Assembly (NCBI RefSeq): GCF_008705135.1
Contig: NZ_CP023694.1
Coordinates: forward strand, 5,933,001-5,997,000
Direction of reading: 5' to 3'
From: Streptomyces coeruleorubidus
GTDB lineage: Bacteria > Actinomycetota > Actinomycetes > Streptomycetales > Streptomycetaceae
Length of the DNA: 64,000 nucleotides
Of the stretch, positions 26,191 to 34,269 are shown piece by piece. The notes under the pieces are model-generated. The model did not search any database. It saw only the letters and a list, made by a program, of their open reading frames with translations, and was not told the DNA's origin. Each line of letters starts with the position of its first letter. The stretch's first letter is position 1. The translations under genes and the position numbers were made by a program.

Positions 26191-27507
26191 ATGGCGGACA
26201 CCACGGGAAACACCACAGACCACGAGGCCACACACCAACCCCCGCCCCGCAAGGCGAGTTGGAAGTACATCGGCCCGGGCATCGTCGTCGCGGCGACCGG
26301 CGTCGGTGCCGGCGACCTGGTCGCCACGTTGATCGCGGGCAGTAACTTCGGCTACACCCTCCTGTGGGCCGCGATCATCGGCTGTCTGGTGAAGATCTCC
26401 CTGGCGGAGGCGGCGGGCCGCTGGCATCTGTCCACGGGCCGCACGCTGTTCGACGGCTGGGCGAGCCTGGGCCGCTGGACGACCTGGTTCTTCGCCGTCT
26501 ACGTCGTGGTCTGGGGTTTCGTCTACGGCGCGGCGGCGATGTCGTCGAGCGCGCTGCCGCTCCAGGCGCTGTTCCCCGACGTGATGGACCTGAAGTGGTG
26601 GGGCATCGCCTGCGGCCTGGTCGGGCTGGTCTTCGTCTGGTTCAACAAGTACGCGGTGTTCGAGAAGGTCATGACGGTCCTGGTGGGCGTCATGTTCGTG
26701 GTGACGGTGTACCTGGCGATCCGCGTCACGCCCAACATCCCCGACGCCTTCGCGGGTCTCCTTCCGGTCCTCCCGGACGAGAAGGACTCGATCCTCAACA
26801 CCCTGGGCCTGATCGGCGGCGTCGGCGGCACGATCACCCTCGCCGCCTACGGCTACTGGGTCAACGCCAAGGGCTGGACCGACACCGGCTGGATGAAGGT
26901 CATGCGCCTGGACAACCGCGTCGCCTACGCCACGACCGGCATCTTCGTGATCGCCATGCTCTTCGTCGGCGCGGAGTTCCTGCACTCGGCGAACGTCGCG
27001 ATCGCGAGCGGTGACAAGGGCCTGATCCAGCTGGGCGACATCCTGGAGGACGAGTACGGCGCGGCGACGGCGAAGTTCTTCCTGATCGGCTTCTTCGCCA
27101 CGTCCTTCACCTCCCTGATCGGCGTCTGGCACGGCGTGAGCCTGATGTTCGCCGACTTCGTGGCCCGGCTGTCGGGCAAGGGCCGGGCCAAGGGCGAGGA
27201 GGTCGCCTCGGGCGAACGCGAACGCTCCTGGCCCTTCCGTGCCTACCTGCTCTGGCTGACCTTCCCGCCCATGATCCTCCTCTTCGAGGGCCAGCCCTTC
27301 CGGCTGATCATCATCTACGGCGTCCTCGGCGCGGCCTTCCTGCCCTTCCTCGCCGGCACGCTGATCTGGCTCCTGAACTCCTCCCGGACACCGAGGCAGT
27401 GGCGAAACGGCCCGCTCAGCAACGTGATGCTCGCCGTCGCGGGCCTGCTCTTCCTGGTCCTGTGCGTGAAGCAGATCTGGGACCAGCCGTGGGGGGAGTT
27501 CTTCTAG
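26191..27507 (+). CDS. Nramp-family divalent-metal transporter homologue
   Basis: 438 aa, ATG at 26191, about 11 membrane helices. The overall pattern is Nramp: GPGIVVAATGVGAGDLVATLIAG in helix 1 and AYGYWVNAKGW in helix 6. The canonical helix-1 metal-binding Asp-Pro-Gly-Asn is not present; the aligned segment reads ATGVGAGD. This suggests an altered substrate, as in Nramp-related Mg or Al transporters. It appears monocistronic and is convergent with the chitinase. Confidence 0.85.
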   Translation: MADTTGNTTDHEATHQPPPRKASWKYIGPGIVVAATGVGAGDLVATLIAGSNFGYTLLWAAIIGCLVKISLAEAAGRWHLSTGRTLFDGWASLGRWTTWFFAVYVVVWGFVYGAAAMSSSALPLQALFPDVMDLKWWGIACGLVGLVFVWFNKYAVFEKVMTVLVGVMFVVTVYLAIRVTPNIPDAFAGLLPVLPDEKDSILNTLGLIGGVGGTITLAAYGYWVNAKGWTDTGWMKVMRLDNRVAYATTGIFVIAMLFVGAEFLHSANVAIASGDKGLIQLGDILEDEYGAATAKFFLIGFFATSFTSLIGVWHGVSLMFADFVARLSGKGRAKGEEVASGERERSWPFRAYLLWLTFPPMILLFEGQPFRLIIIYGVLGAAFLPFLAGTLIWLLNSSRTPRQWRNGPLSNVMLAVAGLLFLVLCVKQIWDQPWGEFF

Positions 27508-27534
27508 GGGGCCGGGGAGGCGGACGGCGGGCGG

Positions 27535-29223
27535 CTACGGCAGCCCGTGCACATGCGGCCCCACCGCGTCGGACCACGCGTTGCCGGCCGTCGCGTCCCA
27601 GTTGGTCGACCAGGTCATCGCGCCCCGGAGGTCCGGATACGTCCGGGGCGGCTTGAAGGAGCCGCAGCCCGAGCCCTTGGTCAGGCAGTCCAGGGCGTTG
27701 TTCACCACGGACGGTGAGACGTAGCCGCCGCCTGCCGCGCGGGTGGAGGCCGGCACGCCCAGGCCGACCTGGGACGGGGCGAGGCCGTTCTCCAGCTGGA
27801 TGCAGGCCAGGGCGGTGAGGAAGTCGACCGTGCCCTGGCTGTAGACCTTGCCGTCGCAGCCGAGCATGGAACCGCTGTTGTAGTACTGCATGTTGACGAC
27901 CGTGAGGATGTCCTTCACGTTCAGCGCCGTCCGGAAGTACGCGTTGGACGTGGACTGCATGTCGATCGTCTGCGGCGCCATCGTGAGGACGAGGGACGGT
28001 CCGGCCTTCGCCGAGAGCGACCTCAGCGCCTGCGTCATGTACGTCGCGTTCAGTCCGTTCTCCAGGTCGATGTCGACGCCGTCGAAGCCGTACTCCTGCA
28101 TGACGGCGTAGACGCTGTTGGCGAAGTTCGCCGCCGACGCCGCGTCGTTGACGGTAACCGTGCCGCGTTCACCGCCGACCGAGATGACGACCTTCTTGCC
28201 GGCCGCCTGCTTCGCCCTGACGTCCGCCTTGAACTGGTCGACCGTGTAGCCGTTCAGCCCGGCCGAGTCCAGGTTGAAGGTCACCGCCCCCGGCGTGGAG
28301 GTCGCGTCCGCGAACGAGACGGCGATGATGTCGTAGTGGGAGGGCACGTCGGAGAGCTTCTGGACCGTCGCGCCGTTGTTGAAGTTCTGCCAGTAGCCCG
28401 TCACCGCGTGCTTCGGGAGCGCGGGGCCCGGGCCGTTCGGCTTGTTCGTGGTCCCCGTCACCGCCGCAGACTTCGGCGACTCGCCCGCCGCGTTCGTCGC
28501 CGTGACCTGGAAGGAGTACGACGTGGAGGCCGCGAGGCCGGTCACCGTCGCCGAGGTGCCGGTCACCGCCGTGACCTTCGTGCCGTCGCGGTAGACGGTG
28601 TAACCCGTCGCTCCCGAGACCGCGTTCCAGGCGAGGGAGACCGAGGAGGAGGTCGTGCCGGAGACGCTCAGGCCGCCCGGCGCGGACGGGACCGTCGGGC
28701 CCGGGTCCGTGCCGCCGCCCCCGTCGGGGCCGAACACCGACACGTCGTCCGCGTAGTACGCCGCCTGCCCGTACCAGCCGTGTGTGTACACCGTCACGGA
28801 CGTCGTCGACGAACCCGTGGTGAAGGTCGTCGACAGCTGCTTCCAGGAGGTGGAGTCCGGCGTCCAGGTGGACACGTCCGTCGTGCCCGTGCCCGAGACG
28901 CCGAGGTAGGCGTATCCGCCCCGGACCCAGGCGCCCAGCGTGTACGTCGAGCCGGGCTTCACCCCGACGGTCTGGCTGCACCGGGCGTTGTCCTGCCCCG
29001 CCGGGGTCGCCTTCAGCGCCGCCGTGCCGGCGTGCACCGGGGAGGAGACGGTCGTACCGCTGCCCGCCGAGCAGGTCCAGTCGCTCAGGCCCGACTCGAA
29101 GCCGGCGTTCCTGGCGTTGTTGACGTCGGCGGCGGACGCCTGGCCGACGGTCGTGACAGTGAGGGCCAGGGCCGCCGTGAGGGCGCCCGACCACAGCCGT
29201 GGGGATCGTCTGTGTCTGGACAT
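27535..29223 (-). CDS. Secreted family-18 chitinase with CBM and fibronectin III domain
   Basis: 562 aa. Signal peptide at residues 1-32 (MSRHRRSPRLWSGALTAALA). A jelly-roll carbohydrate-binding module spans about 33-165, a Gly-rich linker follows, then one fibronectin III domain at 178-262 and a GH18 catalytic barrel at about 272-562. The catalytic motif FDGVDIDLE is near residue 380 with the acid/base Glu; KVVISVGGE is the preceding family block. It cleaves chitin outside the cell. The promoter has two DasR-like boxes, and there is no Shine-Dalgarno before the ATG. Confidence 0.95.
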   Translation of the reverse strand: MSRHRRSPRLWSGALTAALALTVTTVGQASAADVNNARNAGFESGLSDWTCSAGSGTTVSSPVHAGTAALKATPAGQDNARCSQTVGVKPGSTYTLGAWVRGGYAYLGVSGTGTTDVSTWTPDSTSWKQLSTTFTTGSSTTSVTVYTHGWYGQAAYYADDVSVFGPDGGGGTDPGPTVPSAPGGLSVSGTTSSSVSLAWNAVSGATGYTVYRDGTKVTAVTGTSATVTGLAASTSYSFQVTATNAAGESPKSAAVTGTTNKPNGPGPALPKHAVTGYWQNFNNGATVQKLSDVPSHYDIIAVSFADATSTPGAVTFNLDSAGLNGYTVDQFKADVRAKQAAGKKVVISVGGERGTVTVNDAASAANFANSVYAVMQEYGFDGVDIDLENGLNATYMTQALRSLSAKAGPSLVLTMAPQTIDMQSTSNAYFRTALNVKDILTVVNMQYYNSGSMLGCDGKVYSQGTVDFLTALACIQLENGLAPSQVGLGVPASTRAAGGGYVSPSVVNNALDCLTKGSGCGSFKPPRTYPDLRGAMTWSTNWDATAGNAWSDAVGPHVHGLP

Positions 29224-29229
29224 GACAAG

Positions 29230-29271
29230 AAAATGGTCCAGACCAGCACCACTGTCAAGAGGTCCAGACCA
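29230..29271 (-). promoter_or_regulatory. Chitinase promoter with two DasR-like direct repeats
   Basis: GGTCCAGACCA occurs at 29235-29245 and 29261-29271, 26 nt apart; the dyad TGGTC..GACCA matches the known DasR (GlcNAc-responsive) consensus closely. On the minus strand TTGACA (29258-29253) and CATTTT (29235-29230) are 17 nt apart, and one box lies in the spacer. The predicted start point is at the ATG itself, suggesting a leaderless mRNA. The outer box overlaps the end of the next gene. Confidence 0.75.
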
Positions 29272-29644
29272 ACCTGTCCAGCAGCAGCCCCACCGCACAT
29301 CCCGCCAGCAGCACGCCCGTCGACATCCACAACGCCGGCCCGGCCGGGTCCAGCACACCCGGCCGCAGCGACAGCAGCAGCACCTGCGCCGCCGCCGGAG
29401 CCGCGCACGCCGCCGCCAGATGCCGCCCCGGCACCTGGCGCCACGGCTCCGGATGCACCCGCGCCGCCGCCCAGGTGGCGAGCACGACACACACCAGGTT
29501 CGGCAGGTGCACCAGCGCCAGCGCGGCACCGAACGAGCCGACGCCCCGCGGGCCGACCAGGGGGCCGTACACCAGAGTCATCTGGACGTACTCGCTGACG
29601 ACCAGAACCACGATGCCGACGGCCCAGCAGCGGACGAGCGCCAT
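29255..29644 (-). CDS. Hypothetical four-helix membrane protein
   Basis: 129 aa, ATG at 29644 overlapping the stop of the upstream gene (TGATG). It is almost entirely hydrophobic, with about four helices: VGIVVLVVSEYVQMTLV, FGAALALVHLPNLVCVVLATW, LAAACAAPAAAQVLLLSL and MSTGVLLAGCAVGLLLD. No motif is recognised. It forms a small operon with the two genes upstream. Its stop region carries the chitinase DasR-like box and -35. Confidence 0.65.
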   Translation of the reverse strand: MALVRCWAVGIVVLVVSEYVQMTLVYGPLVGPRGVGSFGAALALVHLPNLVCVVLATWAAARVHPEPWRQVPGRHLAAACAAPAAAQVLLLSLRPGVLDPAGPALWMSTGVLLAGCAVGLLLDRLVWTS

Positions 29645-30075
29645 CAACCGCTCCCGAAGATCTCGAAGTAGAGGAGGACCGCGAAGCCCAGCGCGGCCAT
29701 CCCGCAGCCCGCGACCAGGGCGAGCGACTGGAGCACCGGCGACCAGCTGCCCCGGCCCGCCACCGTCGCCGTGCCCTGCGGATCGCGCGGGTCGTAGGTG
29801 ACGGTGACCCGGGTGCCCCTCGTCGTCGACCAGCCCGCCAGGTCCTCGAACTCGACCGGCGTGCCGTCGGCCGTCCGGAAGGCGAAGAAGTGCCGCCTGG
29901 CGTCCGAGCGGTGGTACGGCTCCGTCTCCACCCGGACGCACTCGCCCTCCGCCCGCACCCCGCGCCGCAGTACCCGCGTCACCGTCACCAGCCGCCGCGC
30001 GTACTTCCACGACAGCCCGCCGAACAGCGCCACGAGCAGCGCGAGTACGACGTAACCGGCGCCCGGCACCTCCAT
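29644..30075 (-). CDS. DUF3592-like membrane protein
   Basis: 143 aa. One membrane helix at residues 6-24 and another at 118-140 enclose a soluble domain. That domain has the DUF3592 pattern (RAEGECVRVETEP then FRTADGTPVEF and GTRVTVTYDPRDP). Function is unknown. It lies 2 nt after the lipoprotein stop and overlaps the following gene. Confidence 0.7.
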   Translation of the reverse strand: MEVPGAGYVVLALLVALFGGLSWKYARRLVTVTRVLRRGVRAEGECVRVETEPYHRSDARRHFFAFRTADGTPVEFEDLAGWSTTRGTRVTVTYDPRDPQGTATVAGRGSWSPVLQSLALVAGCGMAALGFAVLLYFEIFGSG

Positions 30076-30077
30076 GG

Positions 30078-30632
30078 CTAGTGCACCTCGACCGAGTCGA
30101 TGATCCGGTCCAGGTCGCCGTCCGACAGGGACCCCCGCTGCGCGTCGACCCGGACCGCGAAGGCGGAGTCGGTCGAGTCCAGCCCGGCCAGGATCACGCC
30201 CTGGACCGGGGTGCCCTTCGGCGGGCCGCCGTCCTCGCCGGTCGCCTCGAAGGTGAAGTCGATCCGCTTGGCCTCGTCCGCGCCGGCCAGTTCCACGTCC
30301 TTCTGGCCCTGGACGTCCGCGCCGAGCTGGATGCCCGCCTCGGCGGCGATCGCGGCCTGCTCGGCGGAGTTCGCCTCGGTGAAGCCGAGCTGCACGGTGA
30401 TGACCGAGACCTTCCTGCCGTCCTCCGTGCGCACCGCCGCCGCCGCGTTGTGCTTGCCGCGCCGGCCGGGGCTCTGCTCCTCGTACCCCTTCGGATACCA
30501 GACGTCGACGCCCTTCGTCTTCAGCGTGCCCCAGCCGTCGGGCACCGAGCCCGCCTCGGAGCTCCCGCAGCCGGTCAGGGCCACGGCGGTCGTCAGCAGG
30601 GCGGCGGCCAGAGGGGCACGGCGGGTCTTCAT
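30078..30632 (-). CDS. Lipoprotein of unknown function
   Basis: 184 aa from the ATG at 30632 (MKTRRAP) with GGAG upstream; a longer frame starting at 30662 would overlap the next gene. A lipobox (ALTGC) is at residues about 19-23. The mature part is an alpha/beta domain with no catalytic motif. It is 19 nt downstream of the 519-aa Flp-like protein and may share its promoter, so it could belong to the Tad/toxin regulon. Confidence 0.75.
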   Translation of the reverse strand: MKTRRAPLAAALLTTAVALTGCGSSEAGSVPDGWGTLKTKGVDVWYPKGYEEQSPGRRGKHNAAAAVRTEDGRKVSVITVQLGFTEANSAEQAAIAAEAGIQLGADVQGQKDVELAGADEAKRIDFTFEATGEDGGPPKGTPVQGVILAGLDSTDSAFAVRVDAQRGSLSDGDLDRIIDSVEVH

Positions 30633-30651
30633 CGGCTTGGGCTCCGTCTCG

Positions 30652-32211
30652 TCAGTTCGCACAGTAGCTGTAGGGAAGATAGGAGCGACCGTCCCCGCGG
30701 GGCGCCCCCAGGAACCGGGCGTCGGTCAGCGTCTCCGACTTCTTCTCCGTGCTGATCGTCATGCCCAGACTGAGCCCGAGATTCAACTCGAAGCCGTACT
30801 CGGCCGCGTTCACCTCGCCGGTGTACGTCATCCGGCTCGACCTGCCCTTGTCGAACATCAGCTGCCCGAAGGGATCGTCGGCGCCCGGGCGGGCCGTCGG
30901 CGCGTGGTCGTCGAACATGTACTGGAAGGGCGTGGCGACCTGCTCGTTGTTGCTGTCCAGCCACCGCTCGGCGACCGCCCGGTCCTGGTCGCCGGCCGGG
31001 CCGGGGTCGAAGGTGAGGGTGTTGGTGACGATCTCGATGCCGGTCCGGGAGTCGGTGCCCTTGACGCCGGCGTTCCCGCCCCGCTTCTCGTCGTCCTTCT
31101 TGCCGTTGTCACCGCCGGCCTTGGCGCCGTCCTTCTGGCCGCCCTCCTCGACGGTCCTGGTCATGTCGACGCGGACCAGCTTGTTGGTCTGCTTGTCGTA
31201 GGTGACCGTGATGGTGCCGGTCTGCGTCGTGTTCGCCGCGTACTCGCCGCTGAGCGGGCCTGCCTCGTAGCCCACCTTGGAGCCGTACTCGATGGACGAG
31301 GAGTACGTGTACGACTTGGTGTTCTTGTAGGCGTTGTCCGTCCAGGTGACGTCGGGGGAGTACATGAAGGTGCCGCCGAGCGCGGCGCTCAGCTTCTTCT
31401 CGTCGCCCGCCGAGATCTTCAGGCCGGCCGACGCCGAGGCCTCCAGACCCACCTTGCCGTAGGTGATCTGCCGGTTGTCGCCCAGCTGGTCCTTGATCCG
31501 GTTCTGGGTGTCCTCCTCGTCCTTGAGTGGACCGGTCCCGAAGAGATAGGCGATGCTGTCGCCGAGACTGGCCTCCGCGCCGCCCGGCATCGTCCGCCGC
31601 ATCTCGTACATCTGCAGCTTCTCCACGTCGTCCCGGAACCGCTGGGCCTCCTCGGGGCTCTCGAAGACCCAGGTGTCGCCGTTGGTGACCTTGATGCCGA
31701 GCCCGAGCTCCACCTTGTCGGTGCCGAACTTGCCGACCTTCATGCCCGGTTTGAAGTCCTTCTTCGCGGCGACGGACGCGGCGTCCGTGAAGGTCAGATA
31801 GACCAGTTGGTCCTTGCCGTCCACCGTGCCGTCACCGTTGACGTCCGTGTTCGCCTTGATGTGCTGCTCCTGGAAGCCGTACTCCTTGCCGATCTCCCAG
31901 AAGAAGACCTTCGCCTTGGAGCCCGCCTTGTCGGTGACGGAGGAGACCTGGCACAGCGCCGGCTCGAAGTCGGCGTCGGTGAGGGGCTTGCCCGGCCCGG
32001 GCCCGCCCGAGGCGCAGTCGCCGTCACCGGCCACCTTGCAGATCTGCGCGGCGATCTTGTCGTAGACGAGCTGCCCGACGCCGGTGGCCGAGACGGCCAG
32101 GACGATCGCGGCGCTGACGACGATCATTCCGAGGTACTCGGTGCCGGTCGCGCCGCGATCGTCGAAGACCGGTCTGTGTCCGTACGTCCGTATGCCACCC
32201 CCGCGAGCCAT
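30652..32211 (-). CDS. Flp-pilin-like N-terminus fused to a large extracellular domain
   Basis: 519 aa, ATG with AAGGAGG upstream. Residues 19-45 match a type IVb prepilin: cleavage-type Gly19, Glu at mature position 5, Tyr at 6 (G then ATGTEYLG), followed by a hydrophobic helix. The rest is exported and unrecognised. It has an EF-hand/dockerin-like calcium loop (DVNGDGTVDGKDQ) at about 117-129, paired cysteines, and several beta-rich repeats in which YTYSS and YDKQT recur. It is divergent from the tad run and carries the shared three-box promoter element. It may be a minor pilin or an exported pilus-linked effector. Confidence 0.72.
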   Translation of the reverse strand: MARGGGIRTYGHRPVFDDRGATGTEYLGMIVVSAAIVLAVSATGVGQLVYDKIAAQICKVAGDGDCASGGPGPGKPLTDADFEPALCQVSSVTDKAGSKAKVFFWEIGKEYGFQEQHIKANTDVNGDGTVDGKDQLVYLTFTDAASVAAKKDFKPGMKVGKFGTDKVELGLGIKVTNGDTWVFESPEEAQRFRDDVEKLQMYEMRRTMPGGAEASLGDSIAYLFGTGPLKDEEDTQNRIKDQLGDNRQITYGKVGLEASASAGLKISAGDEKKLSAALGGTFMYSPDVTWTDNAYKNTKSYTYSSSIEYGSKVGYEAGPLSGEYAANTTQTGTITVTYDKQTNKLVRVDMTRTVEEGGQKDGAKAGGDNGKKDDEKRGGNAGVKGTDSRTGIEIVTNTLTFDPGPAGDQDRAVAERWLDSNNEQVATPFQYMFDDHAPTARPGADDPFGQLMFDKGRSSRMTYTGEVNAAEYGFELNLGLSLGMTISTEKKSETLTDARFLGAPRGDGRSYLPYSYCAN

Positions 32212-32253
32212 ACGGCACCCCTCCTTGCCCGAACCACCTGCCCGTGGACGGTG

Positions 32254-32310
32254 AGAGTAGGGACGCGTCCCGGCGGAAGGCGTGGGCCTCAGGGCCCAAA
32301 CGGAGGCCCA
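32254..32310 (-). promoter_or_regulatory. Three-box GGGCCC element plus -10, promoter of the 519-aa Flp-like protein
   Basis: Read on the minus strand: TGGGCCTC, 4 nt, TGGGCCCT, then GAGGCCCA directly. The box starts are 12 and 8 nt apart. After 23 nt comes TACTCT (32259-32254). Spacing matches the elements at 42251, 44615 and 54779. Boxes 2 and 3 form a dyad centred near -43 from the predicted start point. It could also act on the divergent tad genes. Confidence 0.75.
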
Positions 32311-32561
32311 CCGTCAACACTGGGCCCTCCGGGACCACCGGCCGGGACCCCGGGGGCCCCGCCGACGACCGGCAAGATGCTCAACCTGCCCCGTTTTGGC
32401 GCATCTTGTGCAACGACAGTTGCTCTCCAGCTACACAAACGCTGTTCTCCGGTCACAGAGCCGTGGATACAGTGCTGAGGTAGTCACGCAGTGAAGTCAC
32501 CAAGGTGTGCCGCAGTGACAAGGCGGCGCGCCGACGGGCATGGGGAAACGGGGAGCTGCGC

Positions 32562-33428
32562 GTGCCAACTGCCATTGCCGTGACCAGTGCCGACATGGCG
32601 CTGCCGCCACAGGACGAACGCACCCTGCCCGCCGTCGTGCTGCGGGACGTCGACCAGCGCCCCCTGGAGCAGGCGCTCGCCGAGATGCAGGCGCTCGTCG
32701 AGCACCACGGGCATGTGATCGTGGTCTGCTCCCAGGCCGCGCCGCTCGCCGTGCAGCGACGGCTGTACACCCTGCGCTCCCTCATGGAGACCGACCGGAT
32801 CGCCCTCTTCCAGCCCGATCTGCCCCCGCTCGGACTCGCCGTCCTGGCCCGCCAGTTACGACAGCTCGCGTCCTGCGACATCAGCCCCGGCGTGCTCGCC
32901 TCGGCGGGGCGGCTGCTCGTCCACTACATCCACGCCGGGGCGCTGCTCAGCTCCGTGGCCCGGCTCGACCGCGTCCCCGTCGGCCTGAAGTCGCACGCCA
33001 AGTCCTGGGTGCCCGGCAGCCAGTTCGGCGTCCTCGCCCACCCCGAGCCGCAGCTCGTCAGGATCACCCCCGAAGCCGCCCTCCCCGGCCCCGAGTTCGG
33101 CACCTGGATGCTGGTCGCCAAGGGGCAGCTCCAGTCCGACTGGGTCACCGGCACCCTCGCCCCCTCCTGGAAGGTGCAGGGGCTGCGCGAGATCCCCCTC
33201 CCGGCCGAATCACCCGGCTGGTGGGGCACCGGCAAGATGATCGAGTTCTGCAGCTACCTGCCCGACCTGTCGGTCCTCTACCAACTGGTCACCTCCGTAC
33301 GGCGGACCAGCTGCCACTGGTGCGGCATCGACGTCATCGGCGACCGCTGCGTGTTCTGCTCGGCCACGCCGCCCGTCCACGACCAACCCCGCCAGAACCC
33401 GCACGAGAACCAAACGCCCGTCGGGTGA
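32562..33428 (+). CDS. Conserved tad-locus protein with C-terminal zinc ribbon
   Basis: 288 aa from the GTG at 32562, preceded by GGGGAG. No signal peptide or membrane helix. Residues about 25-110 resemble an alpha/beta domain (LPAVVLRDVDQRPLEQAL, then HGHVIVVCSQAAP). The C-terminus has a zinc ribbon, CHWC and CVFC. Gene order suggests a cytoplasmic accessory of the Tad machine. It has a TTA codon at 32856, so translation may need the bldA tRNA. Family not recognised. Confidence 0.7.
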   Translation: MPTAIAVTSADMALPPQDERTLPAVVLRDVDQRPLEQALAEMQALVEHHGHVIVVCSQAAPLAVQRRLYTLRSLMETDRIALFQPDLPPLGLAVLARQLRQLASCDISPGVLASAGRLLVHYIHAGALLSSVARLDRVPVGLKSHAKSWVPGSQFGVLAHPEPQLVRITPEAALPGPEFGTWMLVAKGQLQSDWVTGTLAPSWKVQGLREIPLPAESPGWWGTGKMIEFCSYLPDLSVLYQLVTSVRRTSCHWCGIDVIGDRCVFCSATPPVHDQPRQNPHENQTPVG

Positions 33429-33552
33429 GTCCTGAACCACAGGGCGCGCCACGGGACTCGCGTCCCAGGGTCCTGGTCCCGGCCCGCACGGACCACCGCT
33501 CACACCTATTCGTTTCCGCTCGACCGATATCCCCAATGAGGTTGTACGGTTC

Positions 33553-34260
33553 ATGAACTCCCGTCAGCGCCGCGGCGTGATTCTCCTGCTCCTGTCGGTC
33601 GTCTGCGCCCTCGGCGCCTTCGCCGGCGTGCTGTCCGTCATCAGCGACGTGAAGTCCAAGGTCGGCCCCGAGGTCACCGCCTACCGGCTCAAGTCGGACG
33701 TACCGCCCTACACCACCCTCAGCACGGGCCAGTTCGAGAAGATCAAGATGCCCGAACGGTGGCTGTCGGACAACGCCGTCACCGACCTGCGCGAGATCCA
33801 GGGCAAGATCGCCGTGACCACGCTGCAAGCGGGCTCGCTGCTCCAGTCCGACATGATCGTCCGCCAGCCTGCCCTCCAGCCCGGGCAGCAGGAGGTCGCC
33901 ATCATGATCGACGCGGCGACCGGCGTGGCGGGCAAGATCACGCCGGGCGCCTCGGTCAACGTCTACGCCACCTTCGAGGGCAAGCGCGAGGGCGACCCCG
34001 ACCAGTCGAAGATCATCGTCACCAACGCCAAGGTCCTCGACGTCGGCGAACTCACCGCGCTGAAACCGGACGAGAACAACCGCACCCAGCAGCCCACCGA
34101 CGCCGTCCCCATCACCTTCGCGCTGTCCGCCCTGGACGCCCAGCGCCTCACCTACGCCGAGTCGTTCGCCCAGCGGGTCCGGCTCGCCCTGGTCGCGCCC
34201 GGCAGCGACACCACCGTCCCCGAGCAGGACCGGACGTACGAACTCGCGAAGGACAAGTGA
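33553..34260 (+). CDS. cpaB: Flp pilus assembly protein CpaB/RcpC (SAF domain)
   Basis: 235 aa. One N-terminal membrane helix (RGVILLLLSVVCALGAFAGVL, residues 7-27). A SAF-like domain follows (VPPYTTLSTGQFEKIKMPERWL and then GKIAVTTLQAGSLLQSDM), and a RcpC beta domain comes last. CpaB helps pilin export or modification at the cell envelope. It heads a tight run of tad genes and lies 9 nt before tadZ. Confidence 0.88.
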   Translation: MNSRQRRGVILLLLSVVCALGAFAGVLSVISDVKSKVGPEVTAYRLKSDVPPYTTLSTGQFEKIKMPERWLSDNAVTDLREIQGKIAVTTLQAGSLLQSDMIVRQPALQPGQQEVAIMIDAATGVAGKITPGASVNVYATFEGKREGDPDQSKIIVTNAKVLDVGELTALKPDENNRTQQPTDAVPITFALSALDAQRLTYAESFAQRVRLALVAPGSDTTVPEQDRTYELAKDK

Positions 34261-34269
34261 GAGGCCCGC

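Noticed and set aside
32321..32360. Further GGGCCC-rich sequence between the divergent promoters
   Set aside because: The boxes do not keep the 12/8 spacing, so I did not count it as another regulon element.
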